From the NCBI GenBank assembly GCA_014529385.2, contig CM043953.1, forward strand, positions 92,370,842-92,434,841: DNA of 64,000 nt, given 5' to 3'. This document shows positions 11,084 through 22,174 of the stretch, piece by piece (position 1 is the stretch's first letter; the number at the start of each line of letters is the position of its first letter). Source of the stretch: Adiantum capillus-veneris (taxonomy: Eukaryota > Streptophyta > Polypodiopsida > Polypodiales > Pteridaceae). The position numbers were made by a program, and so were the translations under genes. The notes below the pieces were generated by a model. It searched no databases. It saw only the letters and a list, made by a program, of their open reading frames with translations, and had not been told where the DNA came from.

Positions 11084-11144
<61 letters not shown>
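10640..11144. repeat. CT-rich polypyrimidine tract with an internal duplication
   Basis: About 500 bases with almost no purines on the plus strand. Within it a segment of roughly 110 bases (CCCTCTCTGTCTCTATTCTC ... TTCCCCCCCC) occurs twice, at about 10917-10990 and 11029-11095. Long Ser/Leu-only frames across it are artefacts of the repeat. Confidence 0.9.
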
Positions 11145-11149
<5 letters not shown>

Positions 11150-11573
11150 AATCAACATCGAGCCGGACACCGTCTCTTGGATCAACGACATGCATAGGCA
11201 TATACCATTTGGCCAATGTATCCTCACTTTCAAAGACAAAGAAGAACGGACAAGCGGGTTGCTACGCCAATTCCACCGTCTCAAAGGGAAAAAGCTCTGG
11301 GTTGTCGAGGAATTGACTACAAACCAACTCAAGCTTAACGCAAGCGAGCTCAAAAGGTGCATGACGCACGTGAACAAGGTAAATGGGTAGTCTACCGCAG
11401 CGGGGTAAAGCCATCATCTAGGAGTTCCGAACTCCCAAGCCAGCTTCCCATCCACCTAATCCCCCTTAGGATTTTACTCTTGATCTTATCTCCTCCCCCC
11501 TTGTTGGACCGTCAATCCCGAACTGATATGTATTCAATGCCTTCACTCCAAAGAACAGATGTAATGTTTTTTT
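11145..11573 (+). other. open frame after the CT tract, not recognised
   Basis: A frame of about 80 residues (to 11390) follows the tract, with EPDTVSWINDMHRHIPFG and KLWVVEELTTNQLKL. I do not recognise a domain, and it does not match the continuation expected of an HSPA12-like ATPase. A splice acceptor is possible at the ATCGAG near 11160. It may be exon 2 of the HSP70-like gene or unrelated sequence. Nothing recognisable lies between 11391 and 11573. Confidence 0.3.
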
Positions 11574-11614
11574 TTGGTCCCATAGTTCATATTTGACCTT
11601 CATGGACGATAATT

Positions 11615-11660
<46 letters not shown>

Positions 11661-11869
11661 TCTCTCCCTCTCCCTGTTTATCTATCCCTCATTCTGTCTA
11701 TTTCTATCCCTCTCTATCCCGCCCTCATTCTCTATTTATCTATCTCCCTCTCTTTAATTATCTCTCTCTTTATCTATCTTTCTCTCCCTCTCTATCTATT
11801 TCCTTCTCCTCTCTCTCTATTTATCCCTCTCCATTTATCTCCCTCTCTTTAAATTTCTCTCTCTTTCTC

Positions 11870-11913
<44 letters not shown>

Positions 11914-11971
11914 CCTCTTCTCCTATCTCTCCATCTACTCTCTCTCTCTATTTCTCTCTCTCTTTCTTCAT

Positions 11972-12031
<60 letters not shown>
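11574..12031. repeat. CT-rich block 1 with a 45-bp leader, upstream of the LINE
   Basis: It begins GGTCCCATAGTTCATATTTG followed by a GGACGATAAT word, then about 410 bases of C/T-only sequence. The same leader and the same order of CT variants recur at 16396-17005 beyond the LINE, so the two are diverged copies in direct orientation. Confidence 0.85.
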
Positions 12032-12033
<2 letters not shown>

Positions 12034-12315
12034 AACGCAGCCGTTTTTTGACCTAATAGACAACAGTCCACTCTTTTGATCATAACTTCTTCATCCGAAC
12101 TCCGATTTGGGTGATCTATAGCCTCAATCGAAGAGCACGAAGTCCTCTACGCATTGAGATAAAGAGAGAAATTTTCAGAGTTATGGAAGGCGTTTCTGTA
12201 GCAGCATTTCCGAAGTGAACAGGTTCAACAAAATTGATTCTCATCTTCTATTTTACATACAACGTCTTCCGGCACTCGCAAGGGTTCTTCTTCTTCAACA
12301 AGGTCCACAACCATT

Positions 12316-13005
12316 GTGGAAAATGATCCAAAATCTCCTAAGTGTGGAGATAGCAACACAACCACCCAACTAACGACATCGGAAACCATGATCATGGCGT
12401 ACTTGGTATCATTGCAAGAGACCGTAAACAAACAAGGTGAAGACTTACGAGCACTTGCAATGGAGAATGGCACACTAAGGGTACTTGTGGTTGAGAATGA
12501 GAATCTAAAGAGGACACTTGAGATGAAAACAACACGTTTGATGCAACTTGAAGAGGAAGTCAAGGAATGTAAACGCTCTCTTGTGGACTTGAATGCTTTG
12601 AAGGAGTGGATGAGCAAAGTAGAGCATGACCATGTATTGAAAGAGGAGAAATTTGACACTATAAGCCGGGATGTATGCGACATGAAAAATGTATGCACAA
12701 ATAAGTCTTGGGCTGATGTATGTGGTAGCAATGTGGTTTCTAATTCCTCACTCGTGCAAGCTAAGGTTCAAACAAAGAATGTCAAGAATGTGGATGTGGA
12801 GGAGTTGAAGGAACGGGAGCGAAAGATTATCCTCGATAATAGTTGGATCTATTTGAGGGATACAAAATGTTTTGTATGTGAAGATCGCACTATTAAGCAA
12901 CAAAATATGCGTCGCAAGGCATATGAGGAAAAGAATAATAAAAACAAGGAGATCTCTCATGAAGAAAATGTGCCCAAGGAGGAGGCAAGTCTCTCAAGCA
13001 AATAG
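12316..13005 (+). CDS. LINE ORF1-like coiled-coil protein
   Basis: A 229-residue frame whose first half (about residues 25-115) is a heptad-rich coiled coil (NKQGEDLRALAMENGTL and onwards). Then comes KSWADVCGSN, resembling the K-[ST]-WA-[DE] word seen in many LINE ORF1 proteins, and a basic tail. ORF1 proteins of LINEs bind the element RNA and form RNP particles (family knowledge). The open frame begins at a GTG (12316) with further open codons upstream, so the real start is uncertain. It ends in a single TAG (13003-13005), after which the endonuclease frame continues with no ATG nearby. ORF1 and ORF2 may therefore once have been one ORF, or be joined by readthrough. Confidence 0.65.
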   Translation: MENDPKSPKCGDSNTTTQLTTSETMIMAYLVSLQETVNKQGEDLRALAMENGTLRVLVVENENLKRTLEMKTTRLMQLEEEVKECKRSLVDLNALKEWMSKVEHDHVLKEEKFDTISRDVCDMKNVCTNKSWADVCGSNVVSNSSLVQAKVQTKNVKNVDVEELKERERKIILDNSWIYLRDTKCFVCEDRTIKQQNMRRKAYEEKNNKNKEISHEENVPKEEASLSSK

Positions 13006-13011
13006 GGATGC

Positions 13012-16000
13012 GTGACCTATGAGACCGGGTTACAATTGAAAATATGCTTTTGGAATTGTAATGGATACCCATGGAATGCGGGGGTTGGCACTGATGAACT
13101 AACAAGCAAAGCCGATGTTGTACTTCTTGTTGAAACTTGGGAGCATGATACACAAAGGATTAACGGCTTGGAGGATTACAATGTGCATTCATTGATGTGG
13201 TCAAAGAATCTCAAGCAACGAAGAGGACAAGGAGGGTTAGCATGTATGGTTAAGAAAGGATTGGAAGATTTTGTATCAATTGTGAAAGATCACAAGTACA
13301 AACGTTATGTATGGATGAAAATTATGACACCAAAAAGAGCACCCATTTTTGTAGCCGGTTGTTACATTCCTCATCATGATTCTCCCTTTTATGCTTGCAT
13401 GGATAGAGATCAACCATTTTCTGATTTGGAAGAGGACATTGCTTATTTCAAAGGTGAAGGTGATGTTATTGTATTTGGGGATATGAATGCTCGCACAAAA
13501 ACATTGCAACATGATACTCAACAATTTGACATGCTATACATTTCAAGGGAGTTGGAGGAAGTTCACTTGTATGATCGTACTTCAATGGATGAGAAAGAGC
13601 CGGATCACTATGGAAAGTTACTTTTACACATGTGTAATAGCACGGGTATGCTCATTGCCAATGGTGTATCTTTGTGGAGTGGAACCAATGGATTTACATG
13701 TAGGAGACATAATGGGGATAGTGTGATTGACTATATGCTACTCTCTGAAGCCATCATGTATTGCATAAAGAGTTTTATGTTTGGTCAATGGACCCCGGAA
13801 TCTGACCATCGCACCTTATGTATTGACCTTTCATGTGGAGAAGCAACTAAGCATGATAATCTCAGCCAAAGGAAAGAGAAGTTATCACTATGTATGGATT
13901 TCAAACGGGCACCAATGTACATAGAAATGGTTGAGCAAAAATTATGGATGACAAAGCTTCAATGTGATGCACCATTGGAAACTAAATGGGAAGCTTTCAA
14001 GAAAGCTATTTGTTCTTGTGCGGAAGAATGCTTTGCCATAAAGCATCTCCATGGTATCAACAAAGATAGATCACGCAAAAGGCGGTTTGATAAAGAATGT
14101 CAAGATGCTCGAAAGTCCTTGATGAAGCTTGATGCAACTATGGACAAAGGCAACTATCAAAGTCATTTGCATACATACAAGGCATTGATTCAAAAGAAGA
14201 GAAGAAGGTGGGAAGTAAAGCAATAATAATTTCAAGTCCAAGAAAAGGCACATGCATGTGGAAGATTTTGGAGAAACTTGAGAGGCAAGCGGGTTGAGAA
14301 TTTTGGTAACTTGAGTCTAGTGGATATGTACACACATTGTAGGCAATTATATGAGCAAGCAAATATTGAAAAAATGCCATTTTATGGTTCACTCCCATGT
14401 ATGCCGTCTTTTTTTACTATTGAGGATGTATGCGGTGGGCTTGAAAAGTTGGCCACTCGCAAAGCGGGAGATCTTCAAGGTATCAAGCCAGAGATGATCA
14501 AATGGACGGGAGATTTTACCCATGAGTGGATGTGTGATATGTTCAACCTTGCACTTCAACATGGTATGCCTTATAATTGGAGTACCAATTGGGTTAAGCC
14601 TTTGCATAAAGGAGGGGATGTAAAGAATGTAAGCAACTACCGGACTATAATGATTGGGTCTCTTATGGCAAAGTTGTTTGGGTGCATAATGGAGATGAAA
14701 TTGAGTGATTGGGCTGAAGAGAATGACAAGCGTGCAAAGGGACAAGCGGGTTTTCGTCGATGCCATAGCACCATTGATCATCTTGTCACTCTTCGTGTTC
14801 TCATGGAGGAAAGTCGGTTGAAAGGCAAGCGATTGTATTGTTGTTTTGTGGACTTTAAGAAAGCCTTTGATATGATTCCACGTAACAATTTGTGGAGAAG
14901 GATGGAAGAACTCCAAGTGCCAAGTGAGTTTATGCTTGCGGTTTCTCGAATCTATGAGAAGGTGATTTGTCAATTGCGCATGGGAAGAGAAATTTCAGAA
15001 ATTTTTGTAAGCACTATTGGTGTTAAACAAGGATGTCCATTGTCACCAACTCTCTTTGGTCTATGCATCGATCAATTGGAACAAATGGTACTTAACTTTA
15101 TGCAAGAAGAAGGCATTGAAGAGGTCACTATTTGCAATGCGGTAATCATGCTTTTGTTGTATGCGGATGATGTAGTGCTTCTAGCACACACTTTAGAAGA
15201 TGCATAAGAGCTTATGGTTGTCCTTGAGAACTTTTGCTTGCATAGTGGGCTGATTGTAAATGAATCCAAAACAAAGGTTATGCTTGTGAAAACCAACCAT
15301 AAGGAGAAGCCATGCATTGTGTACAACAACGAGACACTTGAAGATGTTGAGAGCTTTAAGTACCTTGGCATTGAGGTTCCATCCAATCACAAGTGGCATG
15401 AATGTGCTATGCGTCGTTTGGAAGGGGGAAAGAGAGCATATTATGCATTTGAGAACATGTGTAATGCGGGAAACATCAAGTGTTGGGTTCTCAAGAAGTA
15501 TCTTTTTGATGCATTGGTGACACCGGTTCTTCTTTATGGAGTTGAAGTGTGGGGCGGGAGCATCTCAAAGTCTACTTGGAAAGAGTTTGAGAATGTCCAA
15601 AAGCGTTCTCTTACAAACTTTCTCCAAGTTAAGACACAAACACCATATATGCTCCTACTTCTTGAGTCGGGATCTCTTCCAATTGAGGTTATGGGCATGG
15701 AAAGGGTTGTGGAGTACATGATAAAGATGCGTCAAAACCCCTCACATCGACTTCCTACAATTGCATGGGAAGCAAGCAAAAAAGTTCAAAAGACGCATAA
15801 AAGCAAGATCTTGAGCACGGGATGGATGCAAGACATAAAGAAGTGGTTTGGGAGATGGGATGCATTACACTTGCTACATGATGCTTCAATTGACTCTCAA
15901 GTGAATGAAGCTTTTCTACAACGCCAATGTATTACGGCTTGGGAGAAATCTGGTGGGTCATGCTTCATACATTACACCACCTATATTGCCCCCAACTACA

Positions 16001-16239
16001 AAACCATGTTCTTCGCTGAGAGAGGAAACCGTACTCACACTTACATGCTTGAGCCTATTCCCTTGTCCGCGATACGCACTATCGCAACAATTCGGCTTAG
16101 CTCCCATTTCCTTCGATGCGAGATAGGGCGTTGGGGCAATGGAGAAGAGTCAAATCGATTGTGCACATTATGCTCACTGCAAGTTCGAGAGTCTAAGTAC
16201 CACACACTACTAGAGTGCTCATCTTTTGATCACATCTGA
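13012..16239 (+). pseudogene. LINE ORF2: APE endonuclease, reverse transcriptase, zinc motif
   Basis: One frame of about 1,075 codons is broken by tandem TAA TAA (14224-14229) and TAA (15205-15207). Endonuclease (13030-13850): Asn in WNCNG, Glu in VETWEH, the Tyr in AGCYIPHH, GDMNART and the terminal SDH in PESDHRTL, all in the order of the AP-endonuclease fold that nicks target DNA. RT (14400-15200): VKPLHKGGD, YRTIMIGS, AGFRRCHSTIDHL, CCFVDFKKAFD, GVKQGCPLSPTLFG and LLLYADDVVLLA (YADD catalytic pair). The C-terminal region (15214-16239) ends with CTLC...HTLLEC, a CX2CX9HX4C zinc motif common at LINE ends. The stop in E-D-A-*-E-L is one transition from a Gln codon. All catalytic residues are otherwise present, so it died by nonsense mutation rather than by drift. 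Confidence 0.88.
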
Positions 16240-16250
16240 ACTTGCTTCTC

Positions 16251-16395
16251 TCACATTTTCAGCCATAACTTAAACCTACACACTTTCCTCTCCCAGCCAA
16301 AGTGTGGGCTCTCCATTGCGACTCTCATCACTACAATTTTGGAGCATCGAGAGTCACTAATCAGCCATACACATGCTACATCACATGTAACTTCG
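16251..16395. other. LINE 3' flank
   Basis: A unique non-coding stretch between the last LINE stop and the second CT-rich block. No poly(A) tail is visible, so the LINE 3' end could be truncated or lie inside the CT block. Confidence 0.4.
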
Positions 16396-16552
16396 GTCCC
16401 ATAGGTCATATTTGACCTCCAAGGACGATAATAAAATCTATCTCTCTCTCTCTCTCTCTTTCCCCTCTTTCTCTCCCTCTCTCTCTCTCTCTTTCCTTAT
16501 TTCTCTCTCTCTTTCTCCCTCTTCCCCTATCTCTCCATCTACTCTCTCTCTC

Positions 16553-16600
<48 letters not shown>

Positions 16601-16672
16601 TATTTCTATCTCTCTTCTTCATTTTTCTCCCTCTTTCTGCTCTCTATCTCTCTCTCTCTCTCTCTCTCTTTC

Positions 16673-16724
<52 letters not shown>

Positions 16725-16743
16725 TCTTTCTCTCATTCTCTCT

Positions 16744-16788
<45 letters not shown>

Positions 16789-16903
16789 TCTGCCTCTCTT
16801 TAATTATCTGTCTCTTTATCTATGTTTCTCTCCCTCTCTATCTATTTTCCTTTCTCATCTCTCTCTATTTATCCATGTCCATGCATCTCCCTCTCCTTAA
16901 ATT

Positions 16904-16971
<68 letters not shown>

Positions 16972-17005
16972 TTCTCTCTGTCTTTCTTCATTTATCTGTG
17001 TGTGT
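16396..17005. repeat. CT-rich block 2 with a 45-bp leader, downstream of the LINE
   Basis: It begins GGTCCCATAGGTCATATTTG, close to the leader at 11574. About 560 bases of C/T sequence follow, in which TTTATCTATGTTTCTCTCCC and the later CATTTATCT words keep the order seen in block 1. It ends in a short (GT)n near 16996-17014. Confidence 0.85.
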
Positions 17006-17953
17006 GTGTGTGTATTTCTATCTAACAAACTTAACATTTCTATCTAACATTCTAACCGAACAAGTCGAGCAAAGAAATCATTTCCAAACAAGCATATCAA
17101 AGCAACCATTTCCAAACAATCGTAGCACATGCAACCATTTCCAAATGAATGAGGTATGTGATGAATTCTCTATTTTTTTAATTTTATTATGATTTAAGCA
17201 TGTGTGTGTGTGTAGTAGTAGTAGTAGAAAACAATAGGGAAAGAGGGGGGAGGTGCTTTGTTTTGTGTTTACCTCTTTCCTTGTAGCGTGGTTGAGCTAC
17301 CAAAGATGATGGAGAAAAACACCCTTTGATGTTGTGTTTCCAAAGACTATGGCGGAAACCCCCTTCGAGAAAACTTGGGAAGCTTGGAGAAGGAGAGAGA
17401 GGGAATGGAGGGGGGGGGGGGGGAGAGCTTTGGGAAGGAGAGAGAGGGAAGGGAGAGGGGAGGGGGGGGAAGCTTGGGAGCCATGGTGGAGAGCAAGAAC
17501 ATAGAGTATGTAGCAAAAAATGCGGCATACTTTGCCTTCTTGCCTATTTTAGGCGCCAGGCATTATTGCGGTTATTACTGCAGATATTACCGCACCCATT
17601 ACCGCGTCTATTATGGCGACTGACATTTCAAACAGATACATGAAAATCCGAGGTTGCAGAGGAGGGGGGGGGGGGATACAAACCACCCCCTCTACCCTTA
17701 GCTATCCATTATTTTATTTTTTAGCGTTTTGAGTTTTTTGATGAAGATTTTTATTTTTTATGGATACTTTATTTTTCGGTACTTTTAAATGTTTATTAAT
17801 TGCATTTTATAAGTTTTGTTTTAGTTAAAAATAAAGTTAACACTCATTGTCATTTATTTTTTTTGAAAATGTTGTTTATGTAAAAATTTTAATGGAATTT
17901 AGGGCTTGTCTAATTATTTACTTTTTAAGACACATGACTAAATAAACAACATT
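17006..17953. other. G-rich low-complexity sequence and CACTA-like left subterminal repeats
   Basis: The stretch contains three spaced copies of CATTTCCAAA (17079-17145), G-rich runs at 17410-17470 and 17661-17674, and at 17556-17625 a cluster of ATTACCGC / GCGGTTATTA words. These mirror the GCGGTAATAA words near the right end of the CACTA element (25120-25290), as expected for subterminal repeats. No credible gene. 17690-17950 is A/T-rich. Confidence 0.5.
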
Positions 17954-18430
17954 TCACGTGTGCAAGACATTGGTTGGGATGATTGTGGTCCCCCAGGAGG
18001 CCCTGAGCGCGATCTTTGGCTCAAGGAAAAACTCCCTTGTCCTTGCGCCAAGTACAAAAGGGCAATCCCTCACTTGAGGCGCATTGCCTTGGAGCATGTG
18101 GAGAACGAAGGGCTTTGGCATCCTCGAAAAAGCACTCGGAGAGATGAGAGCGTGACTCACCCATCGCTTGAGGAGCTGCCCCATTGGTCTGTGTTTGGTG
18201 GTTGTGCACCCGCGTGCAAGGCTAGACGCCTCAGGCAAGAGAGATTGGGCAGTTTGGGTGCACCGCATGGTTATCCTCCCGTTGGCTCTACTTCGGCAGC
18301 TCCTATGGTGTCTACATCGCACTTTGAGGCAAAGGGTGAGCACATGTTCGACATGTGTGGTGAGTTACTAGCTCATGAGCGTGACATGTGCGAGGAGGAT
18401 TGTCAGCCCTGCACTAAACTGGCTCCCTAA
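17954..18430 (+). pseudogene. CACTA transposase N-terminal Cys-rich segment
   Basis: A 156-residue frame opening near the start of a probable exon. It contains KLPCPCAKYKRAIPHL then ALEHVENEGLWHP. This resembles the CPC..C...H zinc-like N-terminal region of plant CACTA transposases, thought to bind DNA ends. The rest (WSVFGGCAPACKARR onward) is not recognised. It lies just upstream of the Tnp2 exons on the same strand. Splicing to the next exon near 18666 is inferred from the acceptor TGGGCAG. Confidence 0.5.
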
Positions 18431-18665
18431 AGGGAGAATAGATTGATGATGAGAACACCTCTTTACGATGGTGCATGGTACTCGGTGCTCCGAGCATCAC
18501 TTGAAGTCCTCAACTTGCAAGCAAAATTCGATTAGAGTAATGCAAGTGTCGATGCACTACTTATGTAAGTATGGAATGTGGATTTTATATACTCTTCACT
18601 TGCTTTAGGGTGCCGTCTTTGTGCAATTATACTAATACGCATGTTTGTTGTACTTTGATGGGCAG

Positions 18666-19360
18666 AATGTCACCAGAAGATCACCACATGTCTCCAGACC
18701 GTCGACGAGCTAGATCATATGTCACTGCACTTGGAATGGAGTATGAGCACATCCACGCGTGCATACACATGCTACCTCATGTCCTGTGTGTGGAGAGGCA
18801 TGATACAAGACATGAGTGAGCGGGGTGCACCTACCCCGAAAGGTATTGAGACATTTTTCATTACTTCCTCGCATCCAATACATGTTCAAAAGAAGGTCTA
18901 TCGTGGAGCTTCTCGCGTGGCATGCGAACCATCGATCAAATGATGAAATATCCATGTCCCTGCCGATATCTTTATGGAGGCATATCGAAACTTAATGGGC
19001 CAGAGTTTGGGTAGGAGCCTCGACACTCGAGGCTTGGGTTAGCAAGTGATGGTGTCAACCCCTTCGGCACTAAGTCTACTTTATGGAGCACTTGGCCTGT
19101 GGTCATCGTCAACTACAATATTCCACCATAGGAGACAAACAAGAAGGCCAATATACTTCTTTCCTTTCTAATTGTGCCAGGGAAGTACAAAGTGTCAAAT
19201 ATTGACGTCTACCTCGAGCCCCTCATTGAGGAGTTGGAGGAGTTATGGAGAGGCATTCCCGTTGTTGATGTCTCACTTGCAAAGGGGGGGAGAGAGGCCA
19301 TTGTGCGGGGAATCCTTATGTGGACTATGCACGACTATCTTGTGCTTGGAGAGATTTCTG
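18666..19360 (+). pseudogene. CACTA Tnp2-type transposase, first part
   Basis: After the acceptor GGGCAG the frame reads MSPEDHHMSPDRRRARSY. Beyond several stops and shifts it resumes as EPRHSRLGLASDGVNPFG, WSTWPVVIVNYNIPP, NIDVYLEPLIEELEELW and ILMWTMHDYLVLGEISG. These are the diagnostic blocks of the Tnp2 catalytic region (the W-P-V..NYNLPP and the DIDVFLQPLIDEL-like block). A TAG (19129-19131) replaces the Trp usually found after NYNxPP. The exon ends at a GT donor (19361). Tnp2 binds the termini and catalyses excision and insertion. This copy is dead. Confidence 0.82.
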
Positions 19361-19447
19361 GTAACCCCCTTTCCTCTATCTGTCTTTCTTTCTTTCCCTC
19401 TCTCCCTTTAGTTCACTCATCTCTCTAACCATATGATATGTATGCAG

Positions 19448-20093
19448 GGTTGTCCACATCATGGCACAATGCATGTCCTACTTGCGGGCCATCATTGGTG
19501 AGAGAGAGAGGCTCCATTCCTTGCGCAAGATAATCTATCCAAACAACCATCACTTCTTACCCCAAGGGCATAACAAGAACAAGGCTCCAACAAATGGGAA
19601 GACCCCTCTAAAACTCACGATGGAAGATTGGGCAACCATTTGTGAAGAACACCACAACAACAATCCGGCTCCGTGTCCTCCACCAAAAGGTATGTCAAGG
19701 TATTCCATATTTTTAAGGATTCCGTATTGGAAGGACTTAAAAGTACAACACCTCTTGGATCCCATGCACATATTCAAGAATGTAGCCCAAACACTATGGG
19801 ACCACATTATTGGCAAGAAGGACTCTTTGGGTGCGAGGGAGGATTTGAGGCTTTTAAAACGTCTTCCCACCTCTACTAGTCCACGTTATTCCCCAAATGC
19901 AAATATTGTGCTTCATAAAGCACCATGGATGCTAACCAAAGAAGAATTAGACAAGGTGAAGGGTACCATTGCCTCTATTCGCACACCAACATGATACATG
20001 AGGTCGCTAAAGGGAGCTTTCATAAAAGCGAAGAAGAGTGGAAGAGTTCAATTGTATGGGTTGAAGTCCCATGATTGGTAGAAGATGCTTCAG
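19448..20093 (+). pseudogene. CACTA Tnp2-type transposase, second part
   Basis: The exon opens after TATGCAG (19447) with LSTSWHNACPTCG, the Cys-containing block that follows the intron in Tnp2. The frame then shifts within a GAGAGAGAGAG run at 19501-19511. The shifted frame carries KIIYPNNHHFLPQGH, FLRIPYWKDLKVQHLLDPMH (the PYW..L..RH.LD.MHI signature), IFKNVAQTLWDHIIGKKDS and APWMLTKEELDKVKG. A TGA at 19994 and a later donor CAG|GTAATC end the segment. The same region is present, partly deleted, in the copy at 39985-40660. Confidence 0.85.
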
Positions 20094-20346
20094 GTAATCT
20101 TCATACTCCCTATTCTATTTATAGTTTTTTTGTATGACTATCACTCACTTTCCCTTCCCTTGATTTACATTGTAGTTCATTCTACCGGTGAGTATTTGTA
20201 TATGTTGGAACAAGAAAGTCAGAGATACTATTTTCAAACTAGGAGAGCTAGTAAGGTACACCACAAGACTCCACTCAACTACACCTTTTTTATGTACACA
20301 ATAATTTCAACTAGCACTTAGTGTATCCTTGTGTGTTTTCTTGCAG

Positions 20347-20767
20347 ATTTGTGAGCTCCAAGGAAATCGAAATAGATGCTATCCCTACTGCTCAAACACT
20401 TGCAAGAACAACTTTGTGTGCCATTGCAGATGCATTTCCTCGATTGATCCTTTTTTGGATAATTCACCTCTTGGTTCACGTGGTGGAGGAGATTGCAATA
20501 AGTGGAGTAGTGCATGCACGATGGATGTTATTCTTAGAGAGGTTTTTAAAAACTCTCAAAGATTTTTTGCGGCTACGGTCTCAACCAGAGGCATGTACGG
20601 TAGAAGGGTGGATCATTCAAGAGGCATTTGTTTATATATGAGAGTATTTGGCACAAGTTGATCCTTCAATCCCTCGCATGTGGTCAGATAAGGAAGATGC
20701 AAGGATAACTTTACACTTGCCAAGTGGAAAGGGAAAACTACTTAACATGGACATGATTCTATCCTGA
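20347..20767 (+). pseudogene. CACTA DUF4218-type domain
   Basis: After the acceptor CTTGCAG the frame runs through AIADAFPRLILFWIIHLLVH, VVHARWMLFLERFLKTLKDF and PEACTVEGWIIQEAFVYI. These match the DUF4218 blocks of plant CACTA proteins (FPP.FFD.M.HL..HL, RWMYP.ER.L..LK..., P.GSI.E.Y). An in-frame TGA at 20639-20641 precedes EYLAQVDPSIPRMW, which continues in the same frame to TGA 20765-20767. The role of the domain within the transposase is not defined. Confidence 0.78.
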
Positions 20768-21669
20768 GCGGTTAATAAATTTTGTATTCTCATGCCAAGA
20801 TTATGACCAAGTGCGTGGACTTGTGGACAATGGCAAAGGCAAGGCGTTTGCAAGAGAGGGAAGCATGGAAACAAGCACATGGAGGAAGGAGGGAACCCCC
20901 AGTGCCTAGAAACCTCCCATGTTTTACAGATCTCATTAGTACAGAGTGGATTCATGAGAGAATGACTGAGGCAAAAGCGTGCGGAGAAGACATCACCAGC
21001 AAAGAATGGGAGTATGCACGAGGCTGCGTACCAAAGGTAGAGCACTCATATACCTAAACCATATCGTAAATTTTTTTCTTGAAATTATCTTTAATATGTA
21101 TTTGCTAATAAATAAATATATTTTTCTATTTTGTAGTGCCTTTCCTTTAACTCTATGTGGTCAAAGGGTCGTCACTTTTGTACGCGCCACATTGACAAAC
21201 GTAGAACCACCATGGATTGTGCCATCATGGGCAAATTTGACACAGACGATGATGAAGCCAGGTACTGTGAAACGATTGAAAGGATACTAAAGGTTAATTT
21301 TAGATCCTTTCATAACTTCATCTTCGAGTGTAAGTGGTTTGTAAATGTATCTAGAGGACATGAGAATGGCCTCTACATGGTGGACTCTAGTGTGCATCAC
21401 ACAGGAAAGTATGATAATTTAGTTTTACCGCGCAATTGTGAGCAGGTGAGTGACATGTACCTTTTTCATTCTTATTTTCTTGTAGCATTATTTATACCAA
21501 TGTTACTCACTTTGAGCTTCTATTTTATATAGGTAATCTATATCCCAACAATCCACCAACCAAAACCTTGGTTCGTAATTCTCATAACACCTCGGGGGAG
21601 AACCATTTTTTCCACTAATGAAGTGGAGACTATCTTCGACCCTCTTCCATCTCCGACTTTGGATGAGGT
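20768..21669 (+). pseudogene. CACTA DUF4216-type domain, exons before the LTR insertion
   Basis: Three coding stretches are visible: 20782-21046 (KARRLQEREAWKQAHGG, LISTEWIHERMTEAKACGED), 21155-21445 (RHIDKRRTTMDCAIMG, FHNFIFECKWFVN, HTGKYDNLVLPRNCEQ) and 21534-21669 (VIYIPTIHQPKPWFVILIT, STNEVETIFDPLP). The donor after NCEQ is GTGAGTG and the acceptor TATATAG. The NCEQ|V splice position matches the other two DUF4216 copies in this window (about 39590 and 42105). The last exon is cut at 21669 by the LTR insertion and resumes at 24485. Confidence 0.78.
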
Positions 21670-21985
21670 TGTTGGGATGCGGGGAGGGAGATGAGCTCAA
21701 GGAGGCTTGAAAGTAAATGGTTCCATTGCTACACAGTGAAATTTACACACACAATAAAGTGTATTCGACCACTTAAGTGAAAAGTAGAGATACACACAAT
21801 ATTAAAGCATCATATTGCATAGCATATATTATATGTACAGCACAAGGCTTTATATAGGGCCTTGATATTACACGGCTGGCACAAATGCCTATACATGGCT
21901 TATTCTTGTGTTGACAACAAATACACTAAGGTGTCAACATCAACTCAAATGCGGTGTAGAGGGATGTCCCATGCCTATCTCAACA
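21670..21985 (-). repeat. 3' LTR of the gag-only element
   Basis: On the minus strand it starts TGTTGAGATAGGC and ends ATCCCAACA. It is preceded by the polypurine tract CTAAGGGGAGGAT (about 21986-21998 on plus). It contains a TATA-like TATATAAAGCC on the minus strand near 21850. Confidence 0.92.
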
Positions 21986-22174
21986 ATCCTCCCCTTAGGC
22001 ATGGACTATACTGAATGAAACTGAATCGAGACCTAAGGCCACACAGGCTAATGGTCACACAAACCGAGGTAGTCCCACAGACTATAGTCGCACAGACTGA
22101 GTGGTCTCATTACATGGTGTCACACAGACTAAGAAGTCCTCCCCTTAAACAGAAAAGGTGGAAGACTATATATT

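Larger units (their letters stand above)
12316..16250 (+). mobile_element. LINE (non-LTR retrotransposon), ORF1 and ORF2 in one frame
   Basis: ORF1 (coiled coil) is followed in the same frame by an ORF2 with APE-type endonuclease, reverse transcriptase with YADD, and a C-terminal CCHC-like zinc motif. That is the standard coding order of an L1/RTE-grade plant LINE. Four stop positions interrupt the frame, but there is no frameshift in 3.9 kb. A poly(A) tail and target duplications were not found. The 5' UTR may extend back to about 12040. Confidence 0.88.

Noticed and set aside
10604-11316. Long Ser/Leu-only frames across CT tracts (also 11613-11852, 16412-17025, 36149-36514)
   Set aside because: They are translations of (CT)n repeats in all frames and carry no domain.
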